A stretch of DNA of 64,000 bases from Hahellaceae bacterium (GCA_024234505.1 JACKOD010000006.1:1-64000), one strand, 5' to 3'. Counted from the first letter of the stretch, positions 51,155 through 60,757 are shown. Program-made: numbers and translations. The notes: generated from the sequence alone by a model not told the origin.

Positions 51155-53608
51155 ATGAAGCAAAGGTCGGCGGCATTTCAGGAAAAATACAAGCAACTGA
51201 AACAAATCTTTAGCCAGGAACTGATCAGTAGATTGGCCTGGATGGAAGAGATTTGGCTCAAGCTTTGCAATGTTTCCTGGAGTGCCGAACATTTTGAGCG
51301 ATTGCAAAACGAAGCTCATATGCTTGCAGGCACCGGCTCCAATTTCGGATATAACAAACTGACAGAAATAGCACGTGAACTGGATTTAAAAACTCGCGCA
51401 TTGATTGAGCACAATCGCGTTCCGGACGCAAAAGAAAAAGCAGAAATCAGTGAATTGATTGAGCAGCTTGTCCAAAGCCGGTTTGAGCAAGCCACAAAGG
51501 AAGCAGAACAAGAAATCACTTTCTCTGAAACAACTGCAACGGTGTCAGACAACCAAAGGAAACTGAACCTTAAAGTATTAATCGTTGACGATGACCATTT
51601 TCAGCTCCAGCTAATGGCCGAAATTTGCGAGCGTTTTGGTTGTACAGTCACAATTATCGACCGTCTTGACGCGTTGGCAGCAGCAATTGTAAAGGACATG
51701 CCCGACGTCATCCTGCTCGATGTTGTGTTTCCCGATAGTGGTGTTGGCGGCATAGACGCAGCCCGTCAGGTTCAAAAAGATATTGGGTTTACTATTCCCG
51801 TTATTTTCATGTCGTCCCGCAACGATCTCAATGCCCGAATGAAAGCGATGCAGGCCGGAGGAGTGGGTTATATTACCAAGCCTATTGATCCGAATGCGCT
51901 CTTAACCCAGTTGGAACTGGTACAGGGAACGCAGACCGCTCGCGGTAAAATTCTGCTACTGGACGATGATCAAGCGTTTTCCGGCTTTTTAAGTAACGTG
52001 CTGTTGAAGCATGGCTTCGAAGTCATTTCGTCTTGTGAACCGCAAAAAATTATAGCCAATATCGAAAAGCATCATCCCGACTTGATTTTACTTGACCTCA
52101 ACATGCCCAAAATACGGGGCGACTTTATTTTCGAATTGCTAAAACAGGACGTTAAATATCTCCGGCTGCCAGTGCTGTTTATAAGTTCCGATACCAGCAG
52201 CGAAACCCAGCAACGCTTGCTGACCATGGGGGCCAGCGGTTTTATATCAAAACCGGTGAGAGAAGAAGAATTACTCCCGTCATTGCAATCTGCACTCAAA
52301 CGCGCCCGCTCGATGAAGGAAATGATTCAGCGAGTCACCGTCAGCGACACCACCAAACCAGGCATTCATCGTGATGTTTTTTTCACCGCGCTTGAAGAGC
52401 AGATTGCCAATGTTCAGGAGTCTGAAAGCCCGGCGTTTCTCATCAGCATTTCGGTAACCAATCTGGATTATTTACGCTATCAGGTGGGGCTACGCTACAT
52501 AGACCAATTAAGTGCGAAAATCGCAACCGCACTGAAGGATTTATTGGGTGACAGCGACAAATTGACAGAACTGACGCCCCTGAACTATCTGATGTTAACT
52601 GCCGCAGAAGCCGTACCGGCTTTCTGTGATCGTTTACACTCAATCTACCAACATCTCATGAACTATCACCCGCAGATTCAGGCTCAGAATCTAACGCTTG
52701 AACCTATGGTGGGAGCAATCCGGCTGGGCGATAAAAGCAATAGCGTCGAAAAAGCACTGAGAGCGGTCGAAGCCGAAATGATGAAGGCCGCACAACTTGA
52801 GCCCCGAGTTCATTTTGCAAATGACGATACTGAATTACAGCGCCATGCCGACAAACAAGCGCAAGTTAAAGCGGGTCTGCTCGAACATAAGCTTAAACTG
52901 GTTTACCAACCCGTCGTAGATTTTGAAACCAATCACAAAATATTTCAGTGTTTTGCCAGACTCGGAGATGAGGCAACCGGGGTATTGCTGCCACAACAAT
53001 TTTTTCCCGTTATCGACGAACTGGCATTGCACGAGCATTTCAACCGCGAGTTAATCACCCGAGCGCTTGCTGACTATCGCTCACTCAACGCACAACAGGC
53101 AGCGGAATTCACCTGGGTACTGAAGTTAACGATGCCCGGCAACAGCCCGATGACCTTTCTGGAATGGTTAGCCAATGCCTTGAATCTGGCACGTCTTAGC
53201 GGTCGCGAGCAGTTTATTTTTACGCTGTCCGAAGAGGCTATTTTCAAAGAGCAACAACGCGCGAAGGCGATACAGGCAGGCATACAAAAACTTTCCTGCG
53301 GCTTTTTAATGGAACATGCCGGAACAACCGAATTTACAGACCGGCTGATTCAGGATTTCGGAATACGCTACGTAAAACTTAGTCAGGACATCGTGCAACA
53401 GATTGCCAACAAGGATCACTCCGCGCTGGCTCGCCTTAAAAAGATCAACGCCACGGGCGCGGTTGTAATTGCGCCCTATATCGAAACCGCCTCCATGTTT
53501 GCTGTGCTGTGGGATTTGGGTATCCGGCGCTTTCAGGGCTATTTTGTGGCACCACCGGAAAAAACCATGGAATTCGATTTTACGTCGGCCACCGATGCCT
53601 CCGGCTGA
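51155..53608 (+). CDS. Hpt-REC-REC protein with degenerate GGDEF and EAL domains
   Basis: An 817-residue cytoplasmic signalling protein. Hpt-like domain with His55 in NEAHMLAGTGSNFGY; REC1 with Asp189 (LLDVVFPDSG) and Lys242; REC2 with Asp314 (LLDLNMPKIRG) and Lys366; then a GGDEF-like domain (about 400-560) in which the GGDEF signature is replaced (about TPLNYLML), and an EAL-like domain (about 570-810) beginning LVYQPVVDF where the EAL segment reads FQCFARL. Both enzymatic signatures are lost, so it probably does not make or break c-di-GMP and may be a receptor or phospho-dependent scaffold. Two clean receivers plus an Hpt make it a phosphorelay node. Confidence 0.88.
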   Translation: MKQRSAAFQEKYKQLKQIFSQELISRLAWMEEIWLKLCNVSWSAEHFERLQNEAHMLAGTGSNFGYNKLTEIARELDLKTRALIEHNRVPDAKEKAEISELIEQLVQSRFEQATKEAEQEITFSETTATVSDNQRKLNLKVLIVDDDHFQLQLMAEICERFGCTVTIIDRLDALAAAIVKDMPDVILLDVVFPDSGVGGIDAARQVQKDIGFTIPVIFMSSRNDLNARMKAMQAGGVGYITKPIDPNALLTQLELVQGTQTARGKILLLDDDQAFSGFLSNVLLKHGFEVISSCEPQKIIANIEKHHPDLILLDLNMPKIRGDFIFELLKQDVKYLRLPVLFISSDTSSETQQRLLTMGASGFISKPVREEELLPSLQSALKRARSMKEMIQRVTVSDTTKPGIHRDVFFTALEEQIANVQESESPAFLISISVTNLDYLRYQVGLRYIDQLSAKIATALKDLLGDSDKLTELTPLNYLMLTAAEAVPAFCDRLHSIYQHLMNYHPQIQAQNLTLEPMVGAIRLGDKSNSVEKALRAVEAEMMKAAQLEPRVHFANDDTELQRHADKQAQVKAGLLEHKLKLVYQPVVDFETNHKIFQCFARLGDEATGVLLPQQFFPVIDELALHEHFNRELITRALADYRSLNAQQAAEFTWVLKLTMPGNSPMTFLEWLANALNLARLSGREQFIFTLSEEAIFKEQQRAKAIQAGIQKLSCGFLMEHAGTTEFTDRLIQDFGIRYVKLSQDIVQQIANKDHSALARLKKINATGAVVIAPYIETASMFAVLWDLGIRRFQGYFVAPPEKTMEFDFTSATDASG

Positions 53609-53646
53609 AGGCCGTCGGTTGGCCGCTATCTCGTGCCCAATGCAAA

Positions 53647-55191
53647 CTACTGGTTCAAAGACACATGATAATGCGGATCTTCCGATACATTGACTTCGAC
53701 CAGATGAGCGGCATTTTTCAGCAGTTTCTGGCATTCCGGGCTTAAGTGCCGCAAGGTCAGATGCTTACCTGCCTTCAGGTACCGTTTGGTCAGGTTGTCG
53801 ATTGCTTCGATGCCCGAATGGTCATACACCCGGCTATAACGGAAATCGACAATCACGTGATCGGGGTCGTGCTGAGGTTCGAATGCCTGACCAAAATTAT
53901 GCGTAGACACGAAAAACAGCGGTCCATGCAACTCATACACCCGCGCTTCACCTTCCTGTTTTATTTCGACATGCAGGTACTGGGCATGACGCCACGCAAA
54001 GACCAGCGCGGCCACCACGACGCCAGCCACCACCGCCACGGCAAGATCGAACACTACCGTCAATACCGTCACCAATACCATGACAAAGGCATCTGTACGC
54101 GACATACCCCGCATGATATTCAGCGAAGACCATTCAAACGTCGCGATAACTACCACGAACATCAGTCCGACCAGTGCGCCAATCGGAACCTGCTCGATGA
54201 GCGGCGCGGCCACCAGCACAATCAACAATAAACCCAACGCGGCCGTAATGCTCGACCAGCGCTGTGTTCCGCCAGAGCGCACATTGATCATGGACTGGCC
54301 AATGAGTGCACACCCCCCCATGGTTCCGAACATCCCTGCCAACAGGTTACCCGCACCCAGGGCCACACATTCACGGTTCCCCTGTCCCCGGGTTTGTGTA
54401 ATGTCATCAATCAATGTCATGGTCAGTAACGATTCCGTCGTACCAATAATGGTCAGCACCAACGCATAGGGGAAGATAATGGCCAGAGTTTCAAAGTTGA
54501 ATGGCACCATGGGAATATGAAAACCGTTGAGTTGCGGCTCGGCGTCGCTCCCAAAGAAAAATAAATCCAGCCCGCCCTGAACCGATGCACGATCGCCCAC
54601 CGTAACAGCGTCCAGACCCAGCCAGATTACCCCCAGGCTCACCAGAATAATGGACGTAAGCGCCGCAGGCACCGCTTTGGTAAAACGAGGGATCAGATAA
54701 ATCAACGCCATCGTGAGTCCCACCACGCCCAGCATGGTGTATAAATCCATGCCGGTAAGCCAGTCATTCTGGGCAGTTTTGAATTGCCCCATTTGCGCCA
54801 TACCAATGACGATTGCCAGTCCATTAACAAAGCCCAGCATAACGGGTACGGGTATCATCCGGATAAATCGGCCCAACCGGGCGATACCGATACCTAATTG
54901 CATCAGCCCCATCAACACGACGGCGGCAAACAGATATTCCACGCCATGCTGCTGTACCAGCGCCAGCATCACGACAGCCAACGAGCCGGCGGCGGCGCTG
55001 ATCATGCCAGGCCGGCCGCCAAAAACAGCCGTAATCAAGCCGACGATAATCGCGGCATGCAATCCAACCAACGGATGCAATCCGGCAACAAAGGCAAACG
55101 CCACGGCCTCTGGAACTAACGCGAGTGATACCGTCACTCCGGACAACACTTCGGTCTTAAACGAACCCAGCTTGTTAAATAATCCTGACAT
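53647..55191 (-). CDS. SulP-family anion transporter with STAS domain
   Basis: A 514-residue SLC26/SulP transporter. About 10-14 TM helices (residues 1-400) include the family start SGVTVSLALVPEAVAFAFVAG and GTTESLLTMTLIDDITQTRG; a cytoplasmic STAS domain follows (about 405-505: VYELHGPLFFVSTHNF ... DHSGIEAIDNL). Typical substrates are sulfate, bicarbonate or other anions; the specific one cannot be told. Convergent with the EAL-like gene, 38 bp apart. Confidence 0.93.
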   Translation of the reverse strand: MSGLFNKLGSFKTEVLSGVTVSLALVPEAVAFAFVAGLHPLVGLHAAIIVGLITAVFGGRPGMISAAAGSLAVVMLALVQQHGVEYLFAAVVLMGLMQLGIGIARLGRFIRMIPVPVMLGFVNGLAIVIGMAQMGQFKTAQNDWLTGMDLYTMLGVVGLTMALIYLIPRFTKAVPAALTSIILVSLGVIWLGLDAVTVGDRASVQGGLDLFFFGSDAEPQLNGFHIPMVPFNFETLAIIFPYALVLTIIGTTESLLTMTLIDDITQTRGQGNRECVALGAGNLLAGMFGTMGGCALIGQSMINVRSGGTQRWSSITAALGLLLIVLVAAPLIEQVPIGALVGLMFVVVIATFEWSSLNIMRGMSRTDAFVMVLVTVLTVVFDLAVAVVAGVVVAALVFAWRHAQYLHVEIKQEGEARVYELHGPLFFVSTHNFGQAFEPQHDPDHVIVDFRYSRVYDHSGIEAIDNLTKRYLKAGKHLTLRHLSPECQKLLKNAAHLVEVNVSEDPHYHVSLNQ

Positions 55192-55480
55192 TCAATACAA
55201 CCCTTTCTCGTTGAGCGGGGGCAAAATGCCCTTGCCTGTTTTCTCCCGGATACCTCTGCCAGCATTGTTCCGGTTTATTCATACGGCATCCGCCAGATAA
55301 AACGCGTTCATACACAAAAATAAAAAGCCGGCAAGTCTAACAGATTGGCGAGATCGGGTAAAAAGTGTCTACTTTATCGGGCCGTTCCTGGGCTTTTCCT
55401 TATTTTTCTGACGAACCCTGTTAACGTATACTTCGCCGCCTTATCTTCGTGGTTTACGTGCCGCTGTTCAGGAGCCTTTT
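55192..55480. promoter_or_regulatory. Divergent promoter region between sulP and tcdA
   Basis: About 290 bp without a gene. It must hold promoters for both genes. An A-rich tract is followed by GCCGGC at about 55316-55334. No strong operator or RNA element was seen. Confidence 0.35.
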
Positions 55481-56275
55481 ATGACATCAACTGATTTTGA
55501 CCATCGCTTTGGCGGAATTCGTCGTTTATACGGCGATGCAGCCTTACAGCAATTACGTCACTGCCACGTGGCCGTCATTGGTGTTGGCGGCGTCGGCTCC
55601 TGGGTTGCAGAAGCCCTCGCACGCACGGCGGTCGGTCAAATCACCTTGTTTGATATGGATGACATTTGCGTCTCCAATGTTAATCGGCAAATTCACGCCC
55701 TCAATGGCAGCATCGGCAAATTAAAAGTCGAAGCCATGGCCGAACGACTGTGTGCCATTAATCCAGAGCTGGTATGTCATCCGGAAATGGCCTTTGTCAC
55801 CGAAAAAAATCTGGAAGCCATGCTGGATCGCGGTTTCGACTATGTCGTAGAGGCCACCGACAGTGTCAAAGCCAAAGCCGCGATCATCAACTGGTGTGTA
55901 CGTCACAAGGTGTCGGTGATTACCTCTGGCGGCGCCGGTGGCCAGATCGACCCGACCCTGATACAAGTCGCTGACCTGACCAAAACCCTGCAAGACCCGC
56001 TCGCATCTAAAGTGCGCGCCAAACTGCGTAAAGACTATGGGTTCACCCGCGACCCGAAACGCAAATTCGGCGTGGAATGCGTCTTTTCCACCGAACAGCT
56101 GCGCTACCCCCAGCCCGACGGGCAAGTCTGCGCGCAAAAACCGGCTGGCGACGGCCCGGTCAAGCTCGACTGCGCCAGTGGCTTTGGTGCCAGCACCTGC
56201 GTGACGGCCACCTTTGGATTATTTGCCGCGTCGCGGGTGATTAATAAGTTGAGTCTGCGCACCAAATCCTCCTGA
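55481..56275 (+). CDS. tcdA: tRNA threonylcarbamoyladenosine dehydratase TcdA
   Basis: A 264-residue E1-like (ThiF/MoeB family) enzyme, TcdA/CsdL, which uses ATP to close the ring of t6A37 to ct6A37 in tRNAs reading ANN codons. Marks: RFGGIRRLYGDAAL at the start, the nucleotide loop VIGVGGVGSWVAEAL, the DMDDICVSNVNRQIHA segment and EATDSVKAKAAII. Length matches E. coli TcdA (268). A tiny Cys/His-rich ORF follows 14 bp downstream. Confidence 0.95.
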   Translation: MTSTDFDHRFGGIRRLYGDAALQQLRHCHVAVIGVGGVGSWVAEALARTAVGQITLFDMDDICVSNVNRQIHALNGSIGKLKVEAMAERLCAINPELVCHPEMAFVTEKNLEAMLDRGFDYVVEATDSVKAKAAIINWCVRHKVSVITSGGAGGQIDPTLIQVADLTKTLQDPLASKVRAKLRKDYGFTRDPKRKFGVECVFSTEQLRYPQPDGQVCAQKPAGDGPVKLDCASGFGASTCVTATFGLFAASRVINKLSLRTKSS

Positions 56276-56289
56276 CCGAAGAGTCACAC

Positions 56290-56469
56290 TATGTCCGGAG
56301 CCCTGCCTATACCATGGCGCAAGCGCAGGTTTCGCTGCCAGCACCACCCGCCGAATCCAAAGCATCAAAATGGGCATCTATTTGATAAGCAGCCTATTCC
56401 GCTGTATTGTGCACACTGTTGGTTGGGCTTTTCGATGCAGATTTCGGGCGGGTTGTGCGGTGACATTTG
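56290..56469 (+). CDS. Small Cys/His-rich ORF (59 aa) downstream of tcdA
   Basis: ATG 56290, a GAAGAG ribosome-site-like sequence, and 59 codons. The product has Cys16, His18 and His19 (RCQHHPP) and a Cys40-x-x-Cys43 pair (LYCAHCWLGF), a spacing compatible with a small zinc-binding fold. It begins 14 bp after tcdA and ends 18 bp before the fic start, so it could be translated with either. No family recognised; could be chance. Confidence 0.35.
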
Positions 56470-56486
56470 ACGCTTCATTAGATTGG

Positions 56487-57161
56487 ATGAACAGAATTAA
56501 GCCAAACAAGGAAAAAGCATTGTGGCTAGCCAAGCGGGAAGTGAGTGTTTTGGTTTACGACGCGGTGCAACTGGAAGGTATTAATTTTACCTTGCCTGAA
56601 ATTCAGACCTTGTTAGAAGGCATTACGGTAGGTGGTCATAAAGTATCTGATCAGCAGGTAGCAATTAACCAAAGCAAAGCCTGGGAACATTTGTTTAAGG
56701 CAATTGCCACAGATACTTTCGAGTTTTCGCTAGCGTTCGCCAATACACTTCACGGCATTGCCGGTGAGCAAGAAGCGTTAGCATGGGGGCGGTTACGCGA
56801 CGGTATGGTTAGTATCGCCGGAACCGAATACATGCCCCCTGAGCCAGAGACGCTGATCGCGGAATTTGAGCGATTGAGAAAAGAGCTGGATGACATTGAG
56901 GATATTTACGACCAAGCCATTCATGCATTTTTGCGTATGGCCAGAACCCAGTTTTTTTACGACGTTAACAAACGCATGGGGCGATTTATGATGAATGGCC
57001 TTTTACTTTCGAAAGGTTACCCCGCCATAAACCTGCCCGTTAAGAAAAAGCTCGAATTCAATCAGCTGATGCTGCCGTTTTATGAAACCGGGGACGAGCG
57101 CGCAATGAATCTGTTTATGCGATCTTGTGTTGAGCCCAAGGTAATTCGACTGATGCAGTAA
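56487..57161 (+). CDS. Fic-domain protein with Gln in place of the catalytic His
   Basis: A 224-residue Fic protein. Near the N-terminus the inhibitory-helix pattern is DAVQLEGINFT (Glu30-Gly31), as in class II Fic proteins that self-inhibit. The Fic active-site loop, usually HPFxxGNxR, reads QFFYDVNKRMGR (Gln155 in place of His, Phe for Pro, Val for Gly; Asn161-Lys-Arg163 kept). Canonical AMPylation needs the His, so this protein may have another activity or none. ATG 56487 is chosen; an upstream frame to 56370 gives a Cys-rich extension without support. Possible partner: the small ORF upstream. Confidence 0.85.
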   Translation: MNRIKPNKEKALWLAKREVSVLVYDAVQLEGINFTLPEIQTLLEGITVGGHKVSDQQVAINQSKAWEHLFKAIATDTFEFSLAFANTLHGIAGEQEALAWGRLRDGMVSIAGTEYMPPEPETLIAEFERLRKELDDIEDIYDQAIHAFLRMARTQFFYDVNKRMGRFMMNGLLLSKGYPAINLPVKKKLEFNQLMLPFYETGDERAMNLFMRSCVEPKVIRLMQ

Positions 57162-57559
57162 ACTGCTTTTTATTTCCGGTATCCCAAGCAGGTCATTAAT
57201 CAGATTCTTATGCTCTGAATTCTGCTCATCGGGCTGCGTCTAGACGGCTTGTTGGGCGGCGATCAAGCAGAACGGCGATATCCTCATCGCTAAAGGATAT
57301 TGAGTTCTCCCTCGCTCGATTCCCAACAGAACCCACCCCGGATCATGTGGATGACATCGCATCGGGCTAAAAGTAACGAGCAAGTCCGGCGCTTGTTGTC
57401 TATCCTTTTAAAACGCCCGCAACATAAACCTGCTAAATACAAATCAAGCCAGGTGTTAGCGACTCAAAATTTGAAATCAGTGCGCGACATCAGGCTCTCA
57501 CATACTGTCAACCCACCCGCCTAAACGCGCGCCGTTCTATAAAGCTTAAACGGAGATAC
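57162..57559. other. 398-bp gap between fic and the antiporter gene
   Basis: No gene is supported. On the minus strand a start-less frame contains SFSDEDIAVLLDRRPTSRLD before a stop, which could be the tail of a lost gene, but no parent is recognised. The right-hand part should hold the antiporter promoter. Confidence 0.3.
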
Positions 57560-59470
57560 ATGGAAGCCTTTACACTGACTATTCTCGCAGGCATAGGGGT
57601 CATTTCGCTGATCTGCCAATGGGTTGCCTGGCGACTCCGATTGCCTGCCATTCTGTTTTTGCTGATTGCAGGTATTGCCATCGGGCCGGTCGCCGGCGTA
57701 TTGCAACCCGAGCAAATGTTTGGTGACCTGCTGTTTCCGATTGTTTCACTCTCGGTAGCGGTGATTCTGTTTGAAGGCAGCCTGACCCTTCAATTCAAAG
57801 AAATACAAGGGATGGGCAAGATGCTGCGTAATCTGCTCAGTATCGGCCCGATAATCAACTGGGTGGTTGGTGCGCTGGTCTGCCGCATTGCACTGGGGAT
57901 TTCCTGGGATATCTCAATGCTGTTTGGCGCTATTATCGTAGTCACGGGCCCTACGGTCATTATGCCGATGTTGCGTGCGGTACGCCCCAACGCCAGAGTG
58001 ACCAATATACTGAAATGGGAAGGAATCATCATTGATCCGATTGGTGCCCTGCTGGCGGTACTGGTATTCGAATTCATCATTGCGGGAAAAAAATTCGATA
58101 CCCTTGGTCATGCCTTTGTGATGTTCGGGCAGACGGTCAGCCTGGGTATCGTGCTCGGCTGCCTATCAGGTTACCTGCTCGGCCTTGCCCTGCGCCAACA
58201 CTGGCTCCCGCAGTTTTTGCAAAATGCCGGCTCTCTCACCTTCATGCTGGGCATTTATGCCTTATCGAACGCACTGGTGCATGAATCCGGGTTGCTTACC
58301 GTCACCGTGATGGGCATCTGGCTGGCCAATATGCGCGGAGTACCTGTAGACGAAATTCTCGAATTCAAGGAATCACTGAGCGTGCTGCTCATCTCCGCAC
58401 TCTTTATCATTCTGGCGGCCCGGATTGATTTCCAGCTCATTGCCGGGCTGGGGTTTGGCCCGATTCTGGTCATCATGGCGCTGATGTTGATCGCCCGCCC
58501 TCTCGGCGTATGGATTTCGGCACGAGGCACCCCAATCACAATGCAGGAACAGCTCTTTTTGAGCTGGGTGGCCCCCCGGGGAATTGTTGCCGCCGCCGTC
58601 TCGGCGCTCTTTGCATTTCGACTGGAAAGTCAGGGGCACCCTGATGCTGCGCTGCTGGTTCCACTGGTATTTCTGGTTATTATCGCGACGGTCATCATCC
58701 AAAGCCTGACGGCAACGGCTCTCGCACGCAAACTCAATGTCATTGAACCCGCCACCTCCGGATACATTTTTATTGGTGCCAACTCGGTGTCGAGAGCCAT
58801 CGCTAAAGTTTTACAGGGATTAAACCTTCCCGTGCTGCTCACGGATACCAACTGGGAAAACATTCGCCAGACCCGCATGGAAAGCCTGCCTGTCTACTTT
58901 GGCAATCCGATGTCGGAACATGCAGAAAATCATATGGACATGACGGGCATCGGCTACATGATGGCGCTTTCGCCCTATAAACAACTTAACACGCTGGCCA
59001 CCTTCCACTTTCTGGATTTATTCGGTAAGGGACATGTTTATGGCTTATCAGAAGGCGATACCGATCAAAAAGCCAGCCATCAGCTATCAGATAAATATAA
59101 GGCGACGCGACGTCTGTTTGGTGAAAGCGTCACCTTTGCCAAGCTGGCCAGCCTGCTCGCACAGGGGGCAAAAATCCGCACCACGCAAATTACCGCCAAC
59201 TTTTCGATGGAACATTACAAAGCACAGCATGGCAACCGCTTACTGATGCTGTTTTATCTGAATCCACAAAAGCAGCTCATGCCGGTAGAACATGGCAAAG
59301 ATGTGAAAATTGCGGAAGGATGGCAAATTATCAGCCTGATACAGCCGGAACCTGCGAGCGATCCGGTTCAGGAGAAACAGAATGGCTCAGTCGAAACAGC
59401 CAAAAACACTCCGAAAAAAGCAGATACTGAGAGTGAGGGTGAGAAAAAACCGACGAATGGAAAACCTTAG
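57560..59470 (+). CDS. CPA1-type Na+/H+ antiporter with TrkA-N-like C-terminal domain
   Basis: A 636-residue protein. About 12 TM helices (residues 1-400) include the ion-site region GAIIVVTGPTVIMPMLRAVRPN and the WEGIIIDPIGALLAV helix, as in NhaP-type sodium:proton antiporters. A cytoplasmic Rossmann-like TrkA_N domain follows (about 398-520, YIFIGANSVSRAIAKVLQGL) that could sense nucleotides, then a charged tail (NGSVETAKNTPKKADTESE). The start follows an AAACGGAG ribosome site. Likely role: pH and Na+ homeostasis. Confidence 0.92.
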   Translation: MEAFTLTILAGIGVISLICQWVAWRLRLPAILFLLIAGIAIGPVAGVLQPEQMFGDLLFPIVSLSVAVILFEGSLTLQFKEIQGMGKMLRNLLSIGPIINWVVGALVCRIALGISWDISMLFGAIIVVTGPTVIMPMLRAVRPNARVTNILKWEGIIIDPIGALLAVLVFEFIIAGKKFDTLGHAFVMFGQTVSLGIVLGCLSGYLLGLALRQHWLPQFLQNAGSLTFMLGIYALSNALVHESGLLTVTVMGIWLANMRGVPVDEILEFKESLSVLLISALFIILAARIDFQLIAGLGFGPILVIMALMLIARPLGVWISARGTPITMQEQLFLSWVAPRGIVAAAVSALFAFRLESQGHPDAALLVPLVFLVIIATVIIQSLTATALARKLNVIEPATSGYIFIGANSVSRAIAKVLQGLNLPVLLTDTNWENIRQTRMESLPVYFGNPMSEHAENHMDMTGIGYMMALSPYKQLNTLATFHFLDLFGKGHVYGLSEGDTDQKASHQLSDKYKATRRLFGESVTFAKLASLLAQGAKIRTTQITANFSMEHYKAQHGNRLLMLFYLNPQKQLMPVEHGKDVKIAEGWQIISLIQPEPASDPVQEKQNGSVETAKNTPKKADTESEGEKKPTNGKP

Positions 59471-59482
59471 TGTTTTCCATTC
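59455..59482. terminator. Stem-loop at the convergent end of the antiporter gene
   Basis: A perfect 11-bp stem GAATGGAAAAC/GTTTTCCATTC with the antiporter stop codon in its 6-nt loop. It lies between two convergent genes. It lacks a clean T-run directly after the stem, so efficiency is uncertain. Confidence 0.5.
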
Positions 59483-59507
59483 TCTGCATGTTTGACCTGC
59501 GGTAGAA

Positions 59508-59999
59508 CTAACCTGTTTTTTCGTTGCTGAAATTTGCGGTTTCTATGACAAAGTCACTAATGAAGGCGTCCACGGTGTCTGGCGCAATGACTTCGTAAGC
59601 CGGCCCCTGCATATCCACCAGAAAGGTGGGTCTGCCTGCGCTTTGTTTCAAAAAGCGACTGCTGTGCAGTGACAATTCGCGTACCTTGAGTTCCGATGCC
59701 GGTCGCCATTCCAGCATGACTCTGAGCGTACCTTTGTCCAGCGATGCCAGCTTATATTTACGATACAGTGCATCATGAGTGTCTGCACGCAAGGCATCGG
59801 CAATTTCCCGAATCACCGATGCATAACGTATCATCAACTCCCGATTTTTTATAAAACGCCCCCGTTCGTCATAGTGACCAATTTCATAGGCGGTTTTCAG
59901 CGCGTTCGCAAACTGGTCTTTGTCCAGATAACCACTATCGCAGGCTACAGACTGAACGGGGCGAAGAAATACAGAACCCAACAATTCCCTTTCAAGCAT
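59508..59999 (-). CDS. Conserved-looking protein of unknown function (163 aa)
   Basis: Not recognised. A soluble 163-residue protein with no signal peptide or TM segment. A helical first half (AYEIGHYDERGRFIKNRELM) leads to an alpha/beta second half with strands GTLRVMLEW and PTFLVDMQG. ATG 59999 is chosen over 60014 because GAGGAG sits 8 bases upstream of it. The gene is convergent with the antiporter and has a long AT-rich leader region. Codon use and ribosome site support a real gene. Confidence 0.7.
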   Translation of the reverse strand: MLERELLGSVFLRPVQSVACDSGYLDKDQFANALKTAYEIGHYDERGRFIKNRELMIRYASVIREIADALRADTHDALYRKYKLASLDKGTLRVMLEWRPASELKVRELSLHSSRFLKQSAGRPTFLVDMQGPAYEVIAPDTVDAFISDFVIETANFSNEKTG

Positions 60000-60238
60000 G
60001 CCAATACTCCTCAATAAGCATTGTTATCAATCAAACGTTATCAAAAAACTAACGGATACTACCTACCAGACACTACCCACAAGACACCACCGCATACTCC
60101 TAAAGTACAAAAACAGCATCACTTAATATATAACCATGATCAAATTAAGTACATTTTGCCTAAAATACAGGCAAATGCCAACTGAATCATGTTTTACCCA
60201 ACCTATACAAGTAAACACGCTCTTGTGTGTCAGTATTA

Positions 60239-60757
60239 TTACAGCCCGAACTCGCCATCAGACATTACTGCCACGGGAGGATATCCCGTGAATTGCTTTG
60301 TGATGGTCCCGTGAGGCATTTCAGACATCAATTTGATAAATTGCTGCCGGGACAGATGAATCAGATCACGATGATCTCCGGCTTCCAGATAGACGTCCTC
60401 ATCCTGTGCCAGCGCATCGTCCCACACCACAGGAATGGCGTAAGCCTGTCCGATGGCGGGAATGGCCCCTTGGCTACAGTCATCGAATAACCGGGCAAAG
60501 TCCGCTTCTGCTTCCAGATGGTAATGCCCTCGCATCATTTTGTTCAGTCGATGTAAATCAAGATACCGATTAGCCGGAATCACCGCCATGAGGTGCTCCT
60601 CGCCCTGCCTGACCATCACCGCCTTGGCACAGTCATTCGCGGGTACTACCGCCGCACGGGCACTTTCCGAGGCTGAATCGGTCTGGGAATGAGGCAGCAA
60701 AGAATAAGCCACCTGATGATAGCGAAGATAATCGTAAACCGTTGCTGCAATCGCCAT
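60239..60757 (-). CDS. YbaK/ProX-type aminoacyl-tRNA deacylase-like protein
   Basis: A 172-residue protein of the YbaK/EbsC/INS superfamily, which hydrolyses mischarged tRNAs such as Cys- or Ala-tRNA(Pro). Marks: AVVPANDCAKAVMVRQGE with the conserved substrate-contacting Lys, the LMAVIPANRYLDLHRL strand-helix and QGAIPAIGQAYAIPVVWDD. The exact tRNA substrate is unknown. Stands alone between AT-rich spacers. Confidence 0.85.
   Translation of the reverse strand: MAIAATVYDYLRYHQVAYSLLPHSQTDSASESARAAVVPANDCAKAVMVRQGEEHLMAVIPANRYLDLHRLNKMMRGHYHLEAEADFARLFDDCSQGAIPAIGQAYAIPVVWDDALAQDEDVYLEAGDHRDLIHLSRQQFIKLMSEMPHGTITKQFTGYPPVAVMSDGEFGL

Noticed and set aside
53746..54231. A 161-codon plus-strand ORF rich in His and Arg
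   Set aside because: Shadow of the SulP transporter; the His/Arg bias is what complementary TM codons give.
57300..57524. A 74-codon plus-strand ORF between fic and the antiporter gene
   Set aside because: Low-complexity Ser/Arg/Pro content, no ribosome site, no recognisable domain.
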